Assembly (NCBI GenBank): GCA_963836355.1
Contig: CAWIJO010000028.1
Span: 128,125-192,124 of the forward strand
Source: Palsa-506 sp963836355
GTDB lineage: Bacteria > Actinomycetota > Actinomycetes > Streptosporangiales > Streptosporangiaceae
Direction: 5' to 3'
Length of the DNA stretch: 64,000 bases
In this document: one piece after another, positions 49,915 through 59,298 of the stretch
How the letters are laid out: each line of letters starts with the position of its first letter
Numbering within the stretch: position 1 is the stretch's first letter
Notes under the pieces: generated by a model
What the model saw: the letters and a program-made list of their open reading frames with translations, nothing else
The model's database searches: none
Told to the model about the DNA's origin: nothing
Translations under genes and position numbers: made by a program

Positions 49915-51642
49915 TCACAGCTCTGCACGGCTGCCTCCTCTTGCGGCCAGCTGCGCCACCACGGCCAGATCGATGTTTTCGTGGGTCTGGCCGGCACCGA
50001 TGCGGTCGAGGACGCCATCGCGCGCTAGCAGCTCGCGGACCGCGGGCTTGACCCGGGCCAGCCGCAGGGTCGCGCCGGCGTGCTCGGTGAGATCGAGGAT
50101 CTCGTGCATCTTCGCCGACCCCTGGGAGTCGATGAAGTCGATGCCCTCGCAATCGAGCACGATCCCGGTGACGCCGGGCGTGGCCAATGCGACCTCCCGG
50201 ACCCGGTCCTCCAGGGCATCCGAGGTGGCGAAGGACAGGCCGCCGTCCAGCCGCAGGATCACCACCCCGGGGAACCGCTCGTCGCCGGGGTGCTCGTCCA
50301 GTTCCCTGAACGCCTGCGTGCCAGGCTCCCGTCCCAGCAGCGGCATCCGGGGGCGCGTCGCCACCGAGATGAGCCAGATCAGCGAGAGCCCGATCCCGAT
50401 CAGCACCCCGGCCAGCACGCCGACCAGGAGGGTCCCGATGATCGCCGCGATCGCGATCCAGAAGTCGAACCGCTGCACCCTGGCCAGGCGGCGCATCTCG
50501 GGCACGTCCATCATCCCCATGACCACTGCCTCGATGATCAGGGCAGCGAGCACGGGCTTGGGCAGATTGGAGAAGAGCGGCGCTAGCACCAGAAGGGTGA
50601 GCAGGACCATCACGCCGGAGGTGAGCGACGCCAGGCCGGTACGCGCGCCGGCGTGGTCGTTCAGCGAGCTCGCGGACAGGCTGGTGGAGACCGGCATTCC
50701 CTGGAACAGGCCAGCGCCGGCGTTCGCCATGCCCTGGGCGGCCGATTCCTGGTTGATGTCGATGCGATAGCGGTGCCGGGCCGCGAACGTCCTGGCGTCG
50801 CCCGCGGTCTGCGAGAACCCGATGAGGACGAGCGCCACCGCCGCTAGGGCAATCGTGCTCGCATGATCGCGCAGCAGCGAAACGTCGGGGACCTGCAGGG
50901 ACGGCAGCCCGCTGGGCACCTCGCCGACCAGGGCCACGCCGTGAGCGCCGAGATCGAACAGCCAGGACGCCACCAGGCCGCCGACGACCAGGACGAGGGC
51001 GCCAGGGATGCGCGGCGCGACCGCCCGCAGCCCGAACACCACCACCAGCCCGGCTGCGCCGACAACCACCGTTACCACCTGGGCATCGCCGAGCGTCCCG
51101 AGCCAGGACCACAGCTCCCGGATCGGGTTCGAGCCAGTGGCCTTCGTGCCGGTGAGCTTGGGCAGCTCGCCGATCACGACGTCGATCGCCGCGCCGAACA
51201 AGAACCCGGTGACCACGGCCCGGGAGAGGAACTGCGCGATCCACCCCATCTTGAGCACCGCGAGGAGAAGGAACAGCACGCCGGAAACGAGGGTGATCAT
51301 CGCGACCAGGGACGCCGCGTCCTGGATTCCCTTGACCCCGGCCACCGCGACGGCGCTCGCGGCCACAGCCGCCAGTCCCGAGCTCGGACCGGTCGAGATC
51401 TGCCGGCTGGTCCCGAAGACCGCGTAGAGTATCGCGCCGGCCGCGGCCGCGTAGAGGCCGTTCTGCAGCGGGATCCCCGCGATCCCGGCGTAGCCGAGGT
51501 TCTTCGGAACGATCAAGGCAGCGACGGTGACCCCGGCGATGAGATCACCCCTGAGCCAGCGACGCTCATAGCCGCGGATCCACCCGGCCATCGGTACAAA
51601 GCGCCACCGGTCCCGCGCCGGAGCTGACCGGGGCCCGCTCAT
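49915..51642 (-). CDS. SulP-family anion transporter with STAS domain
   Basis: The 575-residue protein has about 11-12 transmembrane segments with the SulP signature LPKNLGYAG-like VPKNLGYAGIAGIPLQNGLY (about 42-61), ISTGPSSGLAAV and SFSQTAGDARTFAARH-like FSQTAGDARTFA, then a C-terminal STAS domain (about 440-560: VVILRLDGGLSFATSDALEDRV and VLDCEGIDFIDSQG). It probably carries sulfate, bicarbonate or another oxyanion in. It ends 137 bases from the MFS gene and begins 52 bases after the P-type ATPase. Confidence 0.9.
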   Translation of the reverse strand: MSGPRSAPARDRWRFVPMAGWIRGYERRWLRGDLIAGVTVAALIVPKNLGYAGIAGIPLQNGLYAAAAGAILYAVFGTSRQISTGPSSGLAAVAASAVAVAGVKGIQDAASLVAMITLVSGVLFLLLAVLKMGWIAQFLSRAVVTGFLFGAAIDVVIGELPKLTGTKATGSNPIRELWSWLGTLGDAQVVTVVVGAAGLVVVFGLRAVAPRIPGALVLVVGGLVASWLFDLGAHGVALVGEVPSGLPSLQVPDVSLLRDHASTIALAAVALVLIGFSQTAGDARTFAARHRYRIDINQESAAQGMANAGAGLFQGMPVSTSLSASSLNDHAGARTGLASLTSGVMVLLTLLVLAPLFSNLPKPVLAALIIEAVVMGMMDVPEMRRLARVQRFDFWIAIAAIIGTLLVGVLAGVLIGIGLSLIWLISVATRPRMPLLGREPGTQAFRELDEHPGDERFPGVVILRLDGGLSFATSDALEDRVREVALATPGVTGIVLDCEGIDFIDSQGSAKMHEILDLTEHAGATLRLARVKPAVRELLARDGVLDRIGAGQTHENIDLAVVAQLAARGGSRAEL

Positions 51643-51694
51643 CGGCCCGGCTGCCGTGAGACCCGAACCCGGTTATCCATCCTCCCGCACCTCG

Positions 51695-54499
51695 CTAGAT
51701 CGCCTGTCCCGAGTTCCTGCCTGCCGGGCGGGTCCACGTGTCAGGGTTGCGCTGATGATCAGGTGGCGGCCGGAGCCGGCCGGCCCGGGATCGCCGGGCG
51801 AGGAGCTTGCCGAGTTCCCACAGCGCCAGGAGCGCGATGGCGGGCAGCAGCGCCCAGGCGAATTGCCGCAGGTTGAGCTGGGCTGTTCCCAGCAGCCGCT
51901 CGAAGACATCCATCTGGGTGACCAGCACGGCCAGGGCGAATTCCCCGAGCATCGCCCAGTTCATCTGCTTGCTGTCGAAGCTGGCGGTCGTCAGCACCGT
52001 GCCGGTCTCGCTGCGGCATTCCAGCGCGGCCACGATCAGGCAGAGCGCGAAGGACGTGAACGCGATCGAGTTACCGATTGCGGTGCTGCCGAAGTGAGAT
52101 GTCCCGAGCTGGATGAGCAACAGCAGCCCGATGGTGATGGCCAGCCCGGCGAGCCCGACCGTCACTATCACCGGCCTGGTGAGCACCGACTCGCCCCTGG
52201 GGCGTGGCATGCGCGCCATGAGGCCCGGGCTTTCCCGGTCGAAGCCGAGCGCGAACCCGAATGGGGCGTTGACGAAGAAGTGGATCCACAGCACCTGCGC
52301 AGGCGTGAACGGCTCGCCGGCGGCGATGTTGAACAGGGCCGCGCCCAGGAACGTCAGGACGAAAACCACCAGCAGCACCAGCACGAAGCGGATGTACTTG
52401 GTGAGGTTGTCGTAGATCTTGCGGCCCTGCCGGACCGCGAACACGATCGTGGCGAAATTGTCATCGGACAAGATCATCCGGCCGGCGTTCTTGGCCACTT
52501 CCGTGCCAGTGCCCATGGCGATCCCGATGTCGGCCGCCTTGATCGCCGGCGCGTCGTTGACGCCATCGCCGGTCATGGCTACCACTTCACCGGTCTTCTT
52601 CAGCGTGTCCGCGAGAAGCACCTTGTGCTCCGGCGCGACTCGGCCGACCACGCCGATGCTGCCAATGCGGGCCAGCCGCTCGGATTCCGGCAGGGCGGCG
52701 AAGTCGGCCCCCAGGATGGCCTCGCCGCCGATGCCGACCTGTCTGGCGATGGCCGCGCCGGTGATCACGTCGTCGCCGGTCACCATGCGGACCCGGATGC
52801 GGGCCGCCTGGGCGGCGGCCACCGCGGCCGTGGACTCGTCCCGGGGCGGGTCGACCATCCCGACCAGGCTGGTCATCTGCAGATGGGTGACGTAGCCGAG
52901 CAGGTCGCCGCCCGGGTCGAAGCCGGCCGGATCGAGGTCACGAGTGGCGGCGGCCATGACCCGGCGGCCTGCGGCCTCCATGCGTTCCATGTGCGCGTTC
53001 GCTCGCTTGCTCAGGCCGGCATCCCACGGGATGCTGACGCCGCCCGACAATGCCGTCGCCGCGCGAGCCATCACCGCGGGCGCCGCGCCCTTGACGAAGC
53101 ACCGCACCACCGGGCGTCCGGAGGCGTCGGCGGCCGTGTGGAAGGTGGCCATCATCTTGTACCTCGGGTCAAAGGGCAGCGTGGCCAGCCGCGGGAGGTT
53201 GTCGCGGGTGGCGTCGATGTCCAGGCCGGCCTTGTGGCCCAGCACGAGCAGGGCCCCCTCGGTAGGATCGCCGACCACCTTGCCGTCGACGAGCCGGGCA
53301 TCGCTGGCGACAACAAAGGGCAGGATCGCGTCATCGATCGTGGCCGTGGAGCCAGCGGCGTGATGGACCTTGCCCTCCAGGCCGTACCCGATGCCGGAGA
53401 TTGTGTAGCGGTCGGTCGGGTGCACCACCTCGACGGCGGTCATCTGGTTCATCGTCAGCGTGCCGGTCTTGTCCGAGTTGATCGCCGAGGTGAAACCCAG
53501 CGTCTCGACCGAGGGAAGGTCTTTCACGATCGCGTTCCGCTTGGCCAGGTCGACACCGCCGAGCGACAAGATCGTCTGCGTCACCGTGGGCAGCGCCTCG
53601 GGGATAGCCGCGATGGCGAGCGAGACGGCGCTGACGAACAACGCGTCCCACGCCTGACCGCGGCTGCGGCCCAGCGCGAACATCACGATCATCGTCAGGC
53701 CCGCCGCCGCCGCGATCCACAGAGTGAGCCGGTTGAGCTCCCTGGTCAGAGGCGATTCTTCCGTGGCCGTGGCCGACAGCATCCCGGATATCTTCCCCAG
53801 CTCGGTGCCAGCGCCCGTGCCGGTGACGATCACCGTGCCGCTGCCGTGCGTGACCGGCGTGTTCATGAACGCCATATTCGCCTGGTCACCCGGGCCCAGC
53901 TGATCACCAGACAACGTCACGGCGTCCTTGGCCGCCGGGGTGCTCTCCCCGGTCAGCGCCGACTCATCGATCTGCAAGGCGCTGGCCTCGATGATCCGGC
54001 CGTCGGCCGGGACCTGATCCCCGGCCGTGATGAGCACGACGTCGCCGACGACCAGCTGCTCGGCCGGGATCTTTGCCTCGGCGCCGTCGCGCCGCACCCG
54101 GGCGGTTGCCTTCATCATCGACTTCAGCGCGTTCATCGCGCTCTCGGCCTTGCCCTCCTGGCGCAGGCCGACAACCGCGTTCAGTACCGTCAGCAGCACC
54201 AGCAGGGCCGCGGTGCTCCACTCCTTGATCACCAGCGACACGACCGCCGCCGCGACCAGGATGATCTGCATGTAGGCGCGGTATTCCTCGAGATACCGGC
54301 GCCAGCCCGGTGTCGGCTTCTCCTCCGGTAGCGCGTTCGGCCCGTTCGCGCTCAGCAGCTCGGCCGCCCGCGCAGCCGTCAGCCCAACGGCCGGATCGAC
54401 GTCGAGCGCCGCGGTCACCTCATCCGGGGAGCGCGAGTACCAGTCCTGGCCCGCCGTGACTGGCTGCCCCGAGGCGTCAGCTTGCACCGTCATGTTCAT
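51695..54499 (-). CDS. P-type (type II) cation-transporting ATPase
   Basis: The 934-residue ATPase has an N-terminal cation ATPase domain, TGESTPAAK (actuator), the M4 IPEALP (about 300), the phosphorylation site SDKTGTLT (about 342), the PFDPRYK, MVTGDD and MTGDGVNDAPA hinge motifs, and ten predicted helices. Closest in layout to Ca2+/Mn2+ or Na+ pumps (SERCA/PMR1-like). M4 reads PEALP where Ca2+ pumps have PEGLP, and the residue before SDKTG is Asn rather than Cys, so the cation is uncertain. Its first codon is 29 bases after the PPK2 gene, so the two are likely co-transcribed. Confidence 0.92.
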   Translation of the reverse strand: MNMTVQADASGQPVTAGQDWYSRSPDEVTAALDVDPAVGLTAARAAELLSANGPNALPEEKPTPGWRRYLEEYRAYMQIILVAAAVVSLVIKEWSTAALLVLLTVLNAVVGLRQEGKAESAMNALKSMMKATARVRRDGAEAKIPAEQLVVGDVVLITAGDQVPADGRIIEASALQIDESALTGESTPAAKDAVTLSGDQLGPGDQANMAFMNTPVTHGSGTVIVTGTGAGTELGKISGMLSATATEESPLTRELNRLTLWIAAAAGLTMIVMFALGRSRGQAWDALFVSAVSLAIAAIPEALPTVTQTILSLGGVDLAKRNAIVKDLPSVETLGFTSAINSDKTGTLTMNQMTAVEVVHPTDRYTISGIGYGLEGKVHHAAGSTATIDDAILPFVVASDARLVDGKVVGDPTEGALLVLGHKAGLDIDATRDNLPRLATLPFDPRYKMMATFHTAADASGRPVVRCFVKGAAPAVMARAATALSGGVSIPWDAGLSKRANAHMERMEAAGRRVMAAATRDLDPAGFDPGGDLLGYVTHLQMTSLVGMVDPPRDESTAAVAAAQAARIRVRMVTGDDVITGAAIARQVGIGGEAILGADFAALPESERLARIGSIGVVGRVAPEHKVLLADTLKKTGEVVAMTGDGVNDAPAIKAADIGIAMGTGTEVAKNAGRMILSDDNFATIVFAVRQGRKIYDNLTKYIRFVLVLLVVFVLTFLGAALFNIAAGEPFTPAQVLWIHFFVNAPFGFALGFDRESPGLMARMPRPRGESVLTRPVIVTVGLAGLAITIGLLLLIQLGTSHFGSTAIGNSIAFTSFALCLIVAALECRSETGTVLTTASFDSKQMNWAMLGEFALAVLVTQMDVFERLLGTAQLNLRQFAWALLPAIALLALWELGKLLARRSRAGRLRPPPDHQRNPDTWTRPAGRNSGQAI

Positions 54500-54528
54500 G
54501 CCTCCAACCCGGATATCCGCTAGCCCGG

Positions 54529-55767
54529 CTAGCTCTTGGCCCGGGCACGGCTCGGCCGTGAGGTCGCCTGTGCCGGCTGGCCCGGGGTGGTTGCGCCGCT
54601 ACGGGCCCGGCTTGCTCCCGGGGCCGGCCGCGCCGCCCCGTCCTGGCTGGTCGTCCTGCTCCGGGCCCGCTTTGCCCTGGCCGGCTGACCCCGGCTCTCG
54701 TCAGGCCGATGCCCGTCCCCGGCAGCCTGGCTGGCCTCTGCCTTGGCTGCTGCCTTTTCGCTGGCTGCTGCCTTCCTCCTGGCCCTTGCCTTGGCCTCTG
54801 CCTTGGCCTCTGCCTTGGCCGCGGCCTTGGCCTCCTTGGCTGCGAACGGGTCGGCTGGGGCACCCTTGGGCGCCTGGGCCTCAAGTTCACCCTTGACCAC
54901 GAGCAGCTCCTGACGCCGGTCCGCGGTCACCTCCGGGTACTGCGGATCGATCCCGATCAGGGTGTGGGCGAGCACCGCTGCCGCGCAGACGCGCGCGAAC
55001 CACTTATGGTCCGCCGGTATCACATACCAAGGCGCCCAGCGCGTGCTGGTGGCCGACAGCATCTCCGAGAAAGCCTTCTGATAGTCGTCCCACCGCTGGC
55101 GCTCCCGGACATCAGCCGCGGAGAACTTCCAGTTCTTCTCCGGCAGGTCGAGCCGCTTGAAGAACCGGGTCCGCTGCTCCTCCTTCGACAGGTTCAAGAA
55201 CAGCTTGACGACCTTGAACCCGTTGTCGGACAGGTAACGCTCCCAGTCGTTGATCTCCCGGTAACGCCGCTCCCATACTCCCTTGCCCTTCGCATCGGCC
55301 GACAGTTTCTGGCGGTCGAGAAGTTCCGGATGCACCCGCACCACCAGGACCTCCTCGTAGTGGGACCGGTTGAAGATCCCGATGTCCCCGCGTGCGGGCA
55401 GCCGGCAGGCATACCGCCACAGGAAATCGTGGTCCAGCTCCTCCGCCGAGGGCACCTTGAAGCCGCTGACCTTAACGCCCTGCGGGTTCACCCCGCTCAT
55501 CACATGGCGTATCGTCCCGTCCTTGCCCCCGGCGTCCAGCGCCTGCAGACAAACCAGCACCCCATAGGTGTCCTGGGCGGCCAGCCGCCGCTGGTAGTCA
55601 GCCAGCAGCGCGACACCGGTCTGCAGCAGTTCCTTGCCGTCCTTCTTCTTCAAAAAGCCCGCCCTGTAGCCCGGGTCGAAATCCTTGGCCAGGTTCACCT
55701 TCGACTCCGGCTTGACCCGCAGCGGCTCGATCAGCTCCGCGATACGCTTCGCCCTCTTGTCAGCCAT
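54529..55767 (-). CDS. Polyphosphate kinase 2 family protein
   Basis: From ATG 55767 the product is 412 residues. The PPK2 domain (about 20-275) has the Walker A-like LDAGGKDGTIRHVMSG (about 77-92), FNRSHYEEVLVVRVHP (about 128-143) and the lid KEEQRTRFFKRLD. It transfers phosphate between polyphosphate and nucleotides. The C-terminal 130 residues are an Ala/Lys/Arg-rich tail that could bind nucleic acid or polyphosphate. A strong aaaggaggt site sits before the ATG. The neighbours suggest an energy and ion stress role. Confidence 0.9.
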   Translation of the reverse strand: MADKRAKRIAELIEPLRVKPESKVNLAKDFDPGYRAGFLKKKDGKELLQTGVALLADYQRRLAAQDTYGVLVCLQALDAGGKDGTIRHVMSGVNPQGVKVSGFKVPSAEELDHDFLWRYACRLPARGDIGIFNRSHYEEVLVVRVHPELLDRQKLSADAKGKGVWERRYREINDWERYLSDNGFKVVKLFLNLSKEEQRTRFFKRLDLPEKNWKFSAADVRERQRWDDYQKAFSEMLSATSTRWAPWYVIPADHKWFARVCAAAVLAHTLIGIDPQYPEVTADRRQELLVVKGELEAQAPKGAPADPFAAKEAKAAAKAEAKAEAKARARRKAAASEKAAAKAEASQAAGDGHRPDESRGQPARAKRARSRTTSQDGAARPAPGASRARSGATTPGQPAQATSRPSRARAKS

Positions 55768-55830
55768 CGCCGGTACCTCCTTTCCAGATTGGGGCAAGCG
55801 CAGGCTCGGTGCTGCCCGCCGACTGCCGCG

Positions 55831-56217
55831 CTACGCCGCTTCGGCCTTGCCTCCGTAAGCGGCGAGCGCGTAAATAACGAGGGCGCCGATGGCAATGTAG
55901 GTCAGCGACCAGATCGGATAATAGGGCATCCACCAGATGGCACTGATGCACCCGATAGCACCGGCCGTTATCCCGACCCACCGGCCCGCCTGCGACCCGC
56001 TGAGCACCAGGAACGCGCACACGATGAGCACGGCTGCCACAACGAGATAGACCCAGCCGTAAGTCTTGAGGCTATGCCCGAAGATCGCACCCTGGAGATT
56101 CTCCGGCAATACCCCGTGATAGCTGAAAGCCCAGATAGCGTCGAAGATCCGCATGATGCCCGCCATGCCCAGCACGATGGCCGCGAACATTACCCACCCT
56201 CCACCACGCCTATCCAT
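55831..56217 (-). CDS. DUF7144-type small membrane protein
   Basis: From ATG 56217 the product is 128 residues with four transmembrane segments (about 8-28, 55-74, 78-98, 102-120) and the pattern FAAIVLGMAGIMRIFDAIWAF ... KTYGWVYLVVAAVLIVCAF (in parts) ... WWMPYYPIWSLTYIAIGALVIYAL, as in DUF7144 proteins. Function unknown. A gaaggga site precedes the start. It heads the minus-strand chain to PPK2, the ATPase and SulP, with the 22-bp element 142 bases upstream. Confidence 0.78.
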   Translation of the reverse strand: MDRRGGGWVMFAAIVLGMAGIMRIFDAIWAFSYHGVLPENLQGAIFGHSLKTYGWVYLVVAAVLIVCAFLVLSGSQAGRWVGITAGAIGCISAIWWMPYYPIWSLTYIAIGALVIYALAAYGGKAEAA

Positions 56218-56470
56218 GGTCGTTCCCTTCCTCAGGACGCAACTATTGCGCTCTTGGCGCGCGACGAACACAGTGCGGCATATCGACGCGTGACCGTCGT
56301 CTGCTCCCGCTCCTGTACGAGACGCTTTTCCAGATCCTGTTCCAGCCGTCTCGGGGGTGTCCTCACCCATCCGAGGGTGATCCCGCTCGCTCCGGCGGCT
56401 TCGGCGGTCATGACAGCGCTGCTTGCCGGGCAGGCCGCACAGCAGAATCGGGCCGCACCGCAGAACGATC
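56218..56470. promoter_or_regulatory. Upstream region of DUF7144 gene and LuxR 3' end
   Basis: Contains the first copy of the 22-bp element (56360-56381). No gene is seen. It must carry the promoter for the DUF7144-PPK2-ATPase-SulP chain, as both flanking genes run on the minus strand. Confidence 0.5.
56360..56381 (-). promoter_or_regulatory. 22-bp element, copy A (candidate LuxR operator)
   Basis: On the minus strand it reads TCACCC-TCGGAT-GGGTGA followed by GGAC, i.e. a 6-bp inverted repeat with a 6-base spacer. It is identical over 22 bases to copy B at 59213-59234 and has the same orientation relative to the gene it precedes (DUF7144, 142 bases away). Confidence 0.6.
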
Positions 56471-59107
56471 TCAGAGCAGACGCAGATCGACTGCCCGCTC
56501 AATGGCCTCCGAGCGCGACGCCACCCCGAGCTTCTGGTAGACCGACCGGAGGTGGGTCTTTACCGTGTTGCGCGAAATGTAGAGGCTGGCTGCCATCTGC
56601 AGGTAGGTGCTGGTCGGCAGGAGCTTCAGGATCCGCAGCTCGGCAGCGGTCAGTGGCTCAACAAGCACGCCACGGGACCGGGCGGTGTCCGCCTGGGCGG
56701 CGCGCACCTCGAGGGCCGCAACGATCAGCTGCGCCATGAACAGGTCCGGTTGCATTCGTGTCGAATGCCCGACCAGGTAACTCGTCACCTCGGGTGCGGT
56801 CGTGACGACCGTGTTGAGGAAGCCCTCGCGACGGGCTGCTAGGAGGACGCCGCCCACGATGCTCGCGGTCATGGGGTCGCTCCGCCCGATCGCGGCCGCG
56901 GCCAGGAGTATCTGGCGCACCAGCGCGCGCCGCGGCGTCAAGTCACCCAGCGACGGCACCTGCAGGTATTCCTGCGCGGCGTGGTGATCGCCGGAAGCAA
57001 GCGCGACCCTGGCCAGCATTAGGTCCCGGCGGGCTGCGGGTAGCCCGCTGGCCAGCTCAATAGGGGCGCGCAGATCGCCGAGCGACAGGCGCATAAGCGC
57101 CTCAAGCTCATCGGCCCTCGCCAGCAGAACCGACCCGGTCCCGGCCAGGACGAGACGTGCTGCATCAATAGTCGTCAGCGCTTCGCGGACCTGCCCGCGA
57201 GAGGCCCAGATCCCGGCGCGGTCGAGCAGCGCGAGGAATTCAAAGATGGGCCGCCGCCGCTCCGCTATCGTGAGCACTCGCTCGGCGAGTTGCTCCGCGG
57301 TATCGAGGTCCCGCCGCTCAAGCGCGAGGCCAGCCAGGACGCGCAGGTAATCCACAGCGAAAAAATGCTGATCGAATCCCAGTCGGCGCGCATCCTCGCC
57401 GGCGGCCCTGGCGGCCTTGGCGGCTTCAGCGAGGCGGCCGGACTCGTACCACGCCAGCGCCCGTGCACTAGGCACCAGCACCAGCTTGGCCGGTTCGGTA
57501 AGCTCGGGCATCGCCAGGGCCGCCGCAGCCTCGCGCTCCACTGCCTGGAAGTCTTCCAGGCATGGATATATGCGCAGGAGGATCAACGGGACGGCGGCGT
57601 TCCACTCGTCCTGGAGCCGCGTCCGCTCCTGGATGGCCCGCGCGGCGAGCGCCTCACCCACGGCCTCGTCTAGCTGGCCGATCTGAGCATGGTGAAATGA
57701 CCGCATCGCCGCGAGCCGGGCCGCCAGCCTCGATTCGGGCAGGATCGGCGGCTGGACGCGATCTAGCAGGTCAAGGTACTCGCCGCCGCGGGCCGCATGA
57801 CCCGACAGCAGCAGGTCGGTTGCCAGGGCCAGCAGCCGGTCGGGGGCATCCGCAAGCAACGATGGATCGACCGTGCTGAGATCCAGCGCCGCCGGAATCG
57901 CCGGGTCATGCAGGAAGTCGGTCACGACCCGGTCTTGCAGGAGGGCCAGCGCCCGGTCGGCCTGCTGCGCCGCCAGGAAGTGGCGGGCCGCACGCCGCAT
58001 GTCACCGGCTGACTCGAACCATTCGGCCGCCCGCAACTGGAGCGCCTGCTCACGGGCCCGGTCCCTGACACGCAGCTCAGCGCGCAGTAGCTGGCGCACC
58101 AGATGGTGGTACCGGAAACTCGTCCGCTCATCATCGACTGCCACCATGAACAAATTGGCCGCGTCAATGCTGCGCAGCAGCGCCGCCGCGTCCGGCCTGC
58201 CAGTGACGGCTACGCATGCGCCGATAGTTAGCTCGCCGAGAACAGCGGTGTCGAGCATGAACTGGACAACTTCAGGCGGCTGCTGCTCAAGGACTTCAGA
58301 GATAAAGTATTCGGCGATCGCGTGGCTGCGGACGTCCAGCGCCCGCGCCGCCCGCACCGGGTCCCTGGCGCCGCGAAGCGACAGCGCCGCCATCTGCAGC
58401 GCCGCAGGCCACCCCTCAATGCGCTGATGCAGCAGGGCCAGGTCAGCAGCGGCGACCTTCACGCCAAAGCGCGCCAGCAGATCGCTGCTCTCGGCCAGGG
58501 AGAAATACAGGTCACGGTCGCGTAGCTCGCATAGCTCACCCGACATCCGCAGCCTGTGCAGCCGCAGCGGAGGCTCGACTCGGCTGGCCAGCACCAGCTG
58601 GGCGGCCTCGGCCGGCCAGCGCTCGACAAGATCGGTCATGTTCCTGGCGGCCGCTGCCGCCGCAGTATGGAAGTCGTCCACGATGATCGCCGACCCAGCG
58701 GGCAGCTTCGCAGCGTCGTTCGCGATGGACGCGGTGACGTCGGCCGACATAACACCATCCATCGCCAGCAGGTCTGCGGCGTCGGCGCCGAACCCCGGCG
58801 CCACAGCCCTGGGGGCCTCGATGAAGCCGGCCCAGAAGCGGACCGGGTCAGCGTCAGCCCCATCGCATGACAGCCATGAAGTCACGCCAGGTGGTCTGGC
58901 CGCTGCCCAACTCGACAGCAGCACACTCTTACCTGCACCGGCCGACCCCACAACCATTGTCAAGCGCTGGCCAGCCCCCGACGTCAGCCGGTCATGCAGC
59001 ACGAACCTTGTGACCAGCGTGGCCGGCAGCGTCGTGGGCCGGAACTTCGCCATGGCAAACCGCGCGCCCAGTGAGGCGCCGCGCTCAGTCGTCGCGTCGT
59101 CGGCCAC
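56471..59107 (-). CDS. MalT-like LuxR-family transcriptional regulator (LAL/STAND)
   Basis: The 878-residue protein has a Walker A GSAGAGKS (about 53-60), IIVDDFH (Walker B, about 140-146), a long helical repeat region (about 330-800) and a C-terminal LuxR helix-turn-helix (about 812-878: LTAAELRILKLLPTSTYLQMAASLYISRNTVKTH in pieces). Such proteins bind a signal in the C-terminal part of the ATPase-TPR arm, oligomerise with ATP and activate nearby promoters. It is flanked by the two 22-bp elements, which I propose as its targets. Confidence 0.9.
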   Translation of the reverse strand: MADDATTERGASLGARFAMAKFRPTTLPATLVTRFVLHDRLTSGAGQRLTMVVGSAGAGKSVLLSSWAAARPPGVTSWLSCDGADADPVRFWAGFIEAPRAVAPGFGADAADLLAMDGVMSADVTASIANDAAKLPAGSAIIVDDFHTAAAAAARNMTDLVERWPAEAAQLVLASRVEPPLRLHRLRMSGELCELRDRDLYFSLAESSDLLARFGVKVAAADLALLHQRIEGWPAALQMAALSLRGARDPVRAARALDVRSHAIAEYFISEVLEQQPPEVVQFMLDTAVLGELTIGACVAVTGRPDAAALLRSIDAANLFMVAVDDERTSFRYHHLVRQLLRAELRVRDRAREQALQLRAAEWFESAGDMRRAARHFLAAQQADRALALLQDRVVTDFLHDPAIPAALDLSTVDPSLLADAPDRLLALATDLLLSGHAARGGEYLDLLDRVQPPILPESRLAARLAAMRSFHHAQIGQLDEAVGEALAARAIQERTRLQDEWNAAVPLILLRIYPCLEDFQAVEREAAAALAMPELTEPAKLVLVPSARALAWYESGRLAEAAKAARAAGEDARRLGFDQHFFAVDYLRVLAGLALERRDLDTAEQLAERVLTIAERRRPIFEFLALLDRAGIWASRGQVREALTTIDAARLVLAGTGSVLLARADELEALMRLSLGDLRAPIELASGLPAARRDLMLARVALASGDHHAAQEYLQVPSLGDLTPRRALVRQILLAAAAIGRSDPMTASIVGGVLLAARREGFLNTVVTTAPEVTSYLVGHSTRMQPDLFMAQLIVAALEVRAAQADTARSRGVLVEPLTAAELRILKLLPTSTYLQMAASLYISRNTVKTHLRSVYQKLGVASRSEAIERAVDLRLL

Positions 59108-59212
59108 GACACCTCTCCCGCAGTTCCCCGCCCATAGGCGGCAGCCACAGGCCCGGTCCGTTCCTGATTGTAGGGTGAAGCACGATCGCGGGCCAGGCTG
59201 CCAGGTCCGGGG

Positions 59213-59234
59213 TCACCCTCGGATGGGTGAGGAC
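59213..59234 (+). promoter_or_regulatory. 22-bp element, copy B (candidate LuxR operator)
   Basis: TCACCC-TCGGAT-GGGTGA followed by GGAC on the plus strand, identical to copy A at 56360-56381 over 22 bases. It is 64 bases before the gene at 59299 and 106 bases before the divergent LuxR start at 59107. Confidence 0.6.
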
Positions 59235-59298
59235 GCAGACTCAGCCCTCAGGCACGCTGGAGGCACGCTGAACCAGCAGACCGCGAGGCGTCACTTTG

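Noticed and set aside
51656..54331. An 891-codon open frame on the plus strand opposite the P-type ATPase
   Set aside because: It is the complement of a protein with all P-type motifs; its composition (His/Gln/Arg/Asp/Gly) is typical of a GC-rich antisense frame.
54709..56739. A 676-codon plus-strand open frame opposite PPK2 and DUF7144
   Set aside because: Shadow frame; both minus-strand genes have clear domains and ribosome sites.
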